A stretch of 64,000 nucleotides of DNA from Macropodus opercularis (taxonomy: Eukaryota; Chordata; Actinopteri; Anabantiformes; Osphronemidae), in assembly GCA_030770545.1 (NCBI GenBank), contig CM061096.1:16225501-16289500 (forward strand). The letters are read 5' to 3'. The notes under the pieces are model-generated. The model was not told the origin of the DNA, did not search any database, and was given only the letters and a program-made list of their open reading frames with translations. The number at the start of each line of letters is the position of its first letter. The stretch's first letter is position 1. The position numbers and the translations under genes were made by a program. Positions 61,421 to 64,000 of the stretch are shown here, piece after piece.

Positions 61421-64000
61421 TGTGTTGCTCCTGTTTTACCTGTGTCATGTTGAATTTTCATGCGTTGTGCAACGTTTGTGCAGGTACAGTGTTTGTTGCA
61501 ATGTGCTTTTCTGTGTCAGAGACTTTAGTCTTTGTTGTGTGAGGTTATAAAACAAGCCCTGAAGCTGAGGTGTGTGTGTTTGTGTGTGTGTGTGTGTACT
61601 GCAGTGATCCCATCTTCTGGGATCTGTATTTTTAGCATCTTTTCAAAATTAATACACTTTAATTAACAATTCAGATTCTTTGGATGGAGAATGAGACAGA
61701 AGAGAGACGTGATGGGAGAAACAGAGAAGAGTCAGAACAATAGTGGAGGCAGAATATGGAGACGCTGCAAAACAACCCTGTGACAAGTTGCTGGTTTGTT
61801 CATAGGAGCCTTTAACGTATGTTGTATGTGTGAGTCGATGCGGGACTCGGCTTCTGTTCGTGACACAGCGTGCAGGGAGACAAGGGACGAGGACGTGGCT
61901 GCAGAAGCTGCTGTGCGTCTGAACACTGTCTGTCCACGTGGCAGCACAGCAGGGGGGAAACTCACCTCCACAGGTGGAGGGTGGTGCCATCACTGCGAAG
62001 GCGTTAATCAGCCAAGAAGCAGCTTTGTGTGACCTGCAGCTTCACATTTGCTCGGCTGTGAACTCTCTGTAGTTTGAGGCTCGAGTCAGGATCGGTCTCT
62101 GCATTAAAACACTCCTTTGGCCTTCGCAGCAGTTTCTCGCTCACATAAAACCACATGTGAACAGGATCCAAGTTTCGTCTACAGCCACATAGGAGGCAGT
62201 GGACTCAGAACTAGGGCTGCCGGTGCTTCCAGTGGTGGCGCTGAGGCCGTTTGCCATATTATTTGTGCCACTAAGCTTGGCCCACATCTCTCTCAGAGTT
62301 CACCCGCCCTGCTTCAGTCGGTCTGGGTGCTTTGGTAGATGTTGTCTCTAATCTTGCTGAGGAGCCGAAATCACCACAGCGCTGCTTATTTCTAATCTGT
62401 TTATTGTCCTCCAAGTCTGTTTAATCTGTTCATTGTCAAAGGACAACACAAAACGTCACTGGGTTCATATGAGCACAACAGGATTGTGGTGAATTCTCAG
62501 CTATGAGCCGTAAACACAGACGGCAGCAGAAACTTCAACTTATTTAAAGAAGGAATCTTATTATGGTTATTGTTATTAATAATCTGGCTGCCTCTGCTCG
62601 TTCTTTCCAGCCTCGGTTCAGACATTCAGGGCTGAACTTTCCTGGTTCTGGTGCTGCCCCCCACTGAGCGGCTGGTGCTTTATTTCCACACACTCATGTT
62701 CTATAGAGTCTCCACAGGCCCGACGTCCTGATGTGCCTCCTGTATCCACTTGCTATTGACGCAGCGCACGGCAGCGGCGCTAAACCTTTTCTGCCCGTCC
62801 TCCTCATCATCTCCACCCGCTCCTTCTTTTCATTTCATCTGTAAATGCCCGTGTCCAGCCGCGCGAAATCTGTTAATCGATGGTGACACTGATTGCGGGC
62901 GGCTGTTGTAGGACGGCCGCGGAGACGCAGTGCGAGACAGACGGAGCCGCGGGGGAGCAGCGCCGAGCGCAGGGAGTGTGAACGTGCCACACAGAATGGC
63001 CGAACCAGGAGGAGATGGTTTGGTGTGTGTGGCCGGTGATGAGTCTGTTTAGATGCTGTTAAAACGCTTTAGCGGCCACAGAGGACGACTGTCACACAGG
63101 GGAGGACAGAATTGTCCTGGCAGTTCACCTGAAGCGTCTGATCAGGACGTAACGAGGGGAGTCCGTGTGCGTTAGCGTCCTGGGAGGCAGAGTTCGATGA
63201 GGTCGCCAGACGGGGAGGTCTGACGCGAGTGAGGTGGGAGAGGAGAAGCATGCAGATTGGCTTATTGTCTCAGCCCGTCGAGCAGCGTGTTCTGCTGCGG
63301 AGACAACACGCTGCCACTGTCACGCCAATAAAGCAGATTAGAATTTTCATCTCGATGAGGGATGAAGGGAGAGAGGGAGAGAGAACATGGGCGGAGGAAT
63401 AAAAGAACTTCCTGGAGATGATGGAGGAAGAAGAGAGAGGCCGGTCAGCTGTCGGCTTCTCTCTGCTTTAGGCGGAGGCCTGTCTGAAGGGAAGTAGACA
63501 CTAACAGCACTAACACTGTGTCTGAAGTGAGGTGAAGGAACCCTGATGGAGGTGAGAATCAGCCCCAGCGTGATGATGGCTCTGGGCCTACGAACCGACA
63601 GCCCAGGTGCACCCTGGGATGTGCGATGGAAGGAGAGGAGGCGAGAGCAGAAGGAGAGCGATGGGGGGAGCGTCTTCGGCGTCAGGTCTCCTTCTCCTCC
63701 TTCAAAAGCTGGGTTTTGCAGTAAGAAGCAGGTTTGACTAGTGGTTGAAAGGAGCCTGTAGAAGCGGCGAAGCTCACGTCTCAGTGACTGCGTGACCGTT
63801 GTCCTACTTACTGACGGCACCGTTTCCTGCGGATTTGTCCGTTGAGCTTCATTCAGACTCTGACATTTCTACAACAAAGGGCTTTGACAGGATGGAATTC
63901 ACCCGGACACCTGTTTTTATTTCTTTCTTGAAATAAGGTTCAAAAAGTGCTTCAAATAAGGTCGCTGTTAATTAGATGATGTTCTGACAAATGTGGAAGC

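Larger units (their letters stand above)
49580..64000 (+). other. grin2b intron after first coding exon
   Basis: Fourteen kilobases to the window end with no next grin2b exon and no other gene I can support. It holds several tandem repeats (listed separately), polypurine stretches near 59.2-59.5 kb and 63.35-63.45 kb, and many short open frames without family resemblance. A very long intron here is usual for this gene. Confidence 0.6.

Noticed and set aside
61140..61550. Open frame with a 20-residue His/Thr/Arg repeat
   Set aside because: Translation of the 60-bp higher-order repeat; no start context, splice sites or homologue recognised.

Overview
This is nuclear DNA of a ray-finned (teleost) fish. 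The genes are intron-rich with GT-AG boundaries, the products are clear vertebrate orthologues, and the repeats are microsatellites, minisatellites and a short retrotransposon-like tail. Nothing prokaryotic, viral or CRISPR-like is visible. Exon models were built by hand from splice sites, reading frame and remembered family sequences. Eight protein genes and one spliceosomal RNA gene can be supported.

Layout, left to right. 0-5.1 kb: fam234b (minus), a single-pass membrane protein. 5.4-6.4 kb: a U12 snRNA gene (minus) with recognisable proximal and distal promoter elements, preceded by a second, decayed U12-like copy that keeps its promoter element. 6.6-10.5 kb: poldip3 (plus), head-to-head with U12. 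11.1-13.0 kb: rrp7a (plus), tail-to-tail with a zona pellucida egg-coat gene of the ZP1/ZP4 type (minus, 13.1-15.9 kb). 17.2-20.5 kb: wbp2nl (plus), tail-to-tail with hebp1 (minus, 22.4-26.2 kb). 27.9-29.5 kb: fmc1 (minus). 29.5-48.9 kb: a long non-coding stretch. 48.9-49.6 kb: the first coding exon of grin2b (plus), an NMDA receptor subunit whose first coding intron runs to the window end and holds several minisatellites.

The housekeeping genes cover RNA biology (U12, poldip3, rrp7a), mitochondrial ATP synthase assembly (fmc1) and heme binding (hebp1). Between them sit gamete genes (zp, wbp2nl), and at the right is a brain gene (grin2b). They do not form one pathway. From memory, the human counterparts lie on 12p13 (FAM234B, HEBP1, GRIN2B), 22q13 (POLDIP3, RNU12, RRP7A, WBP2NL) and 7q34 (FMC1), so the block appears to mix what are separate human regions.

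The most notable signals are a palindrome, GCTAACGTTAGC, in the first introns of three genes with a degenerate cluster in a fourth; the U12 gene plus decayed copy; perfect hairpins in hebp1; a probable GC-AG intron in fmc1; a long N-terminal leader on grin2b; and a 60-bp higher-order repeat built from 10-bp units. I did not find a new multi-gene system.
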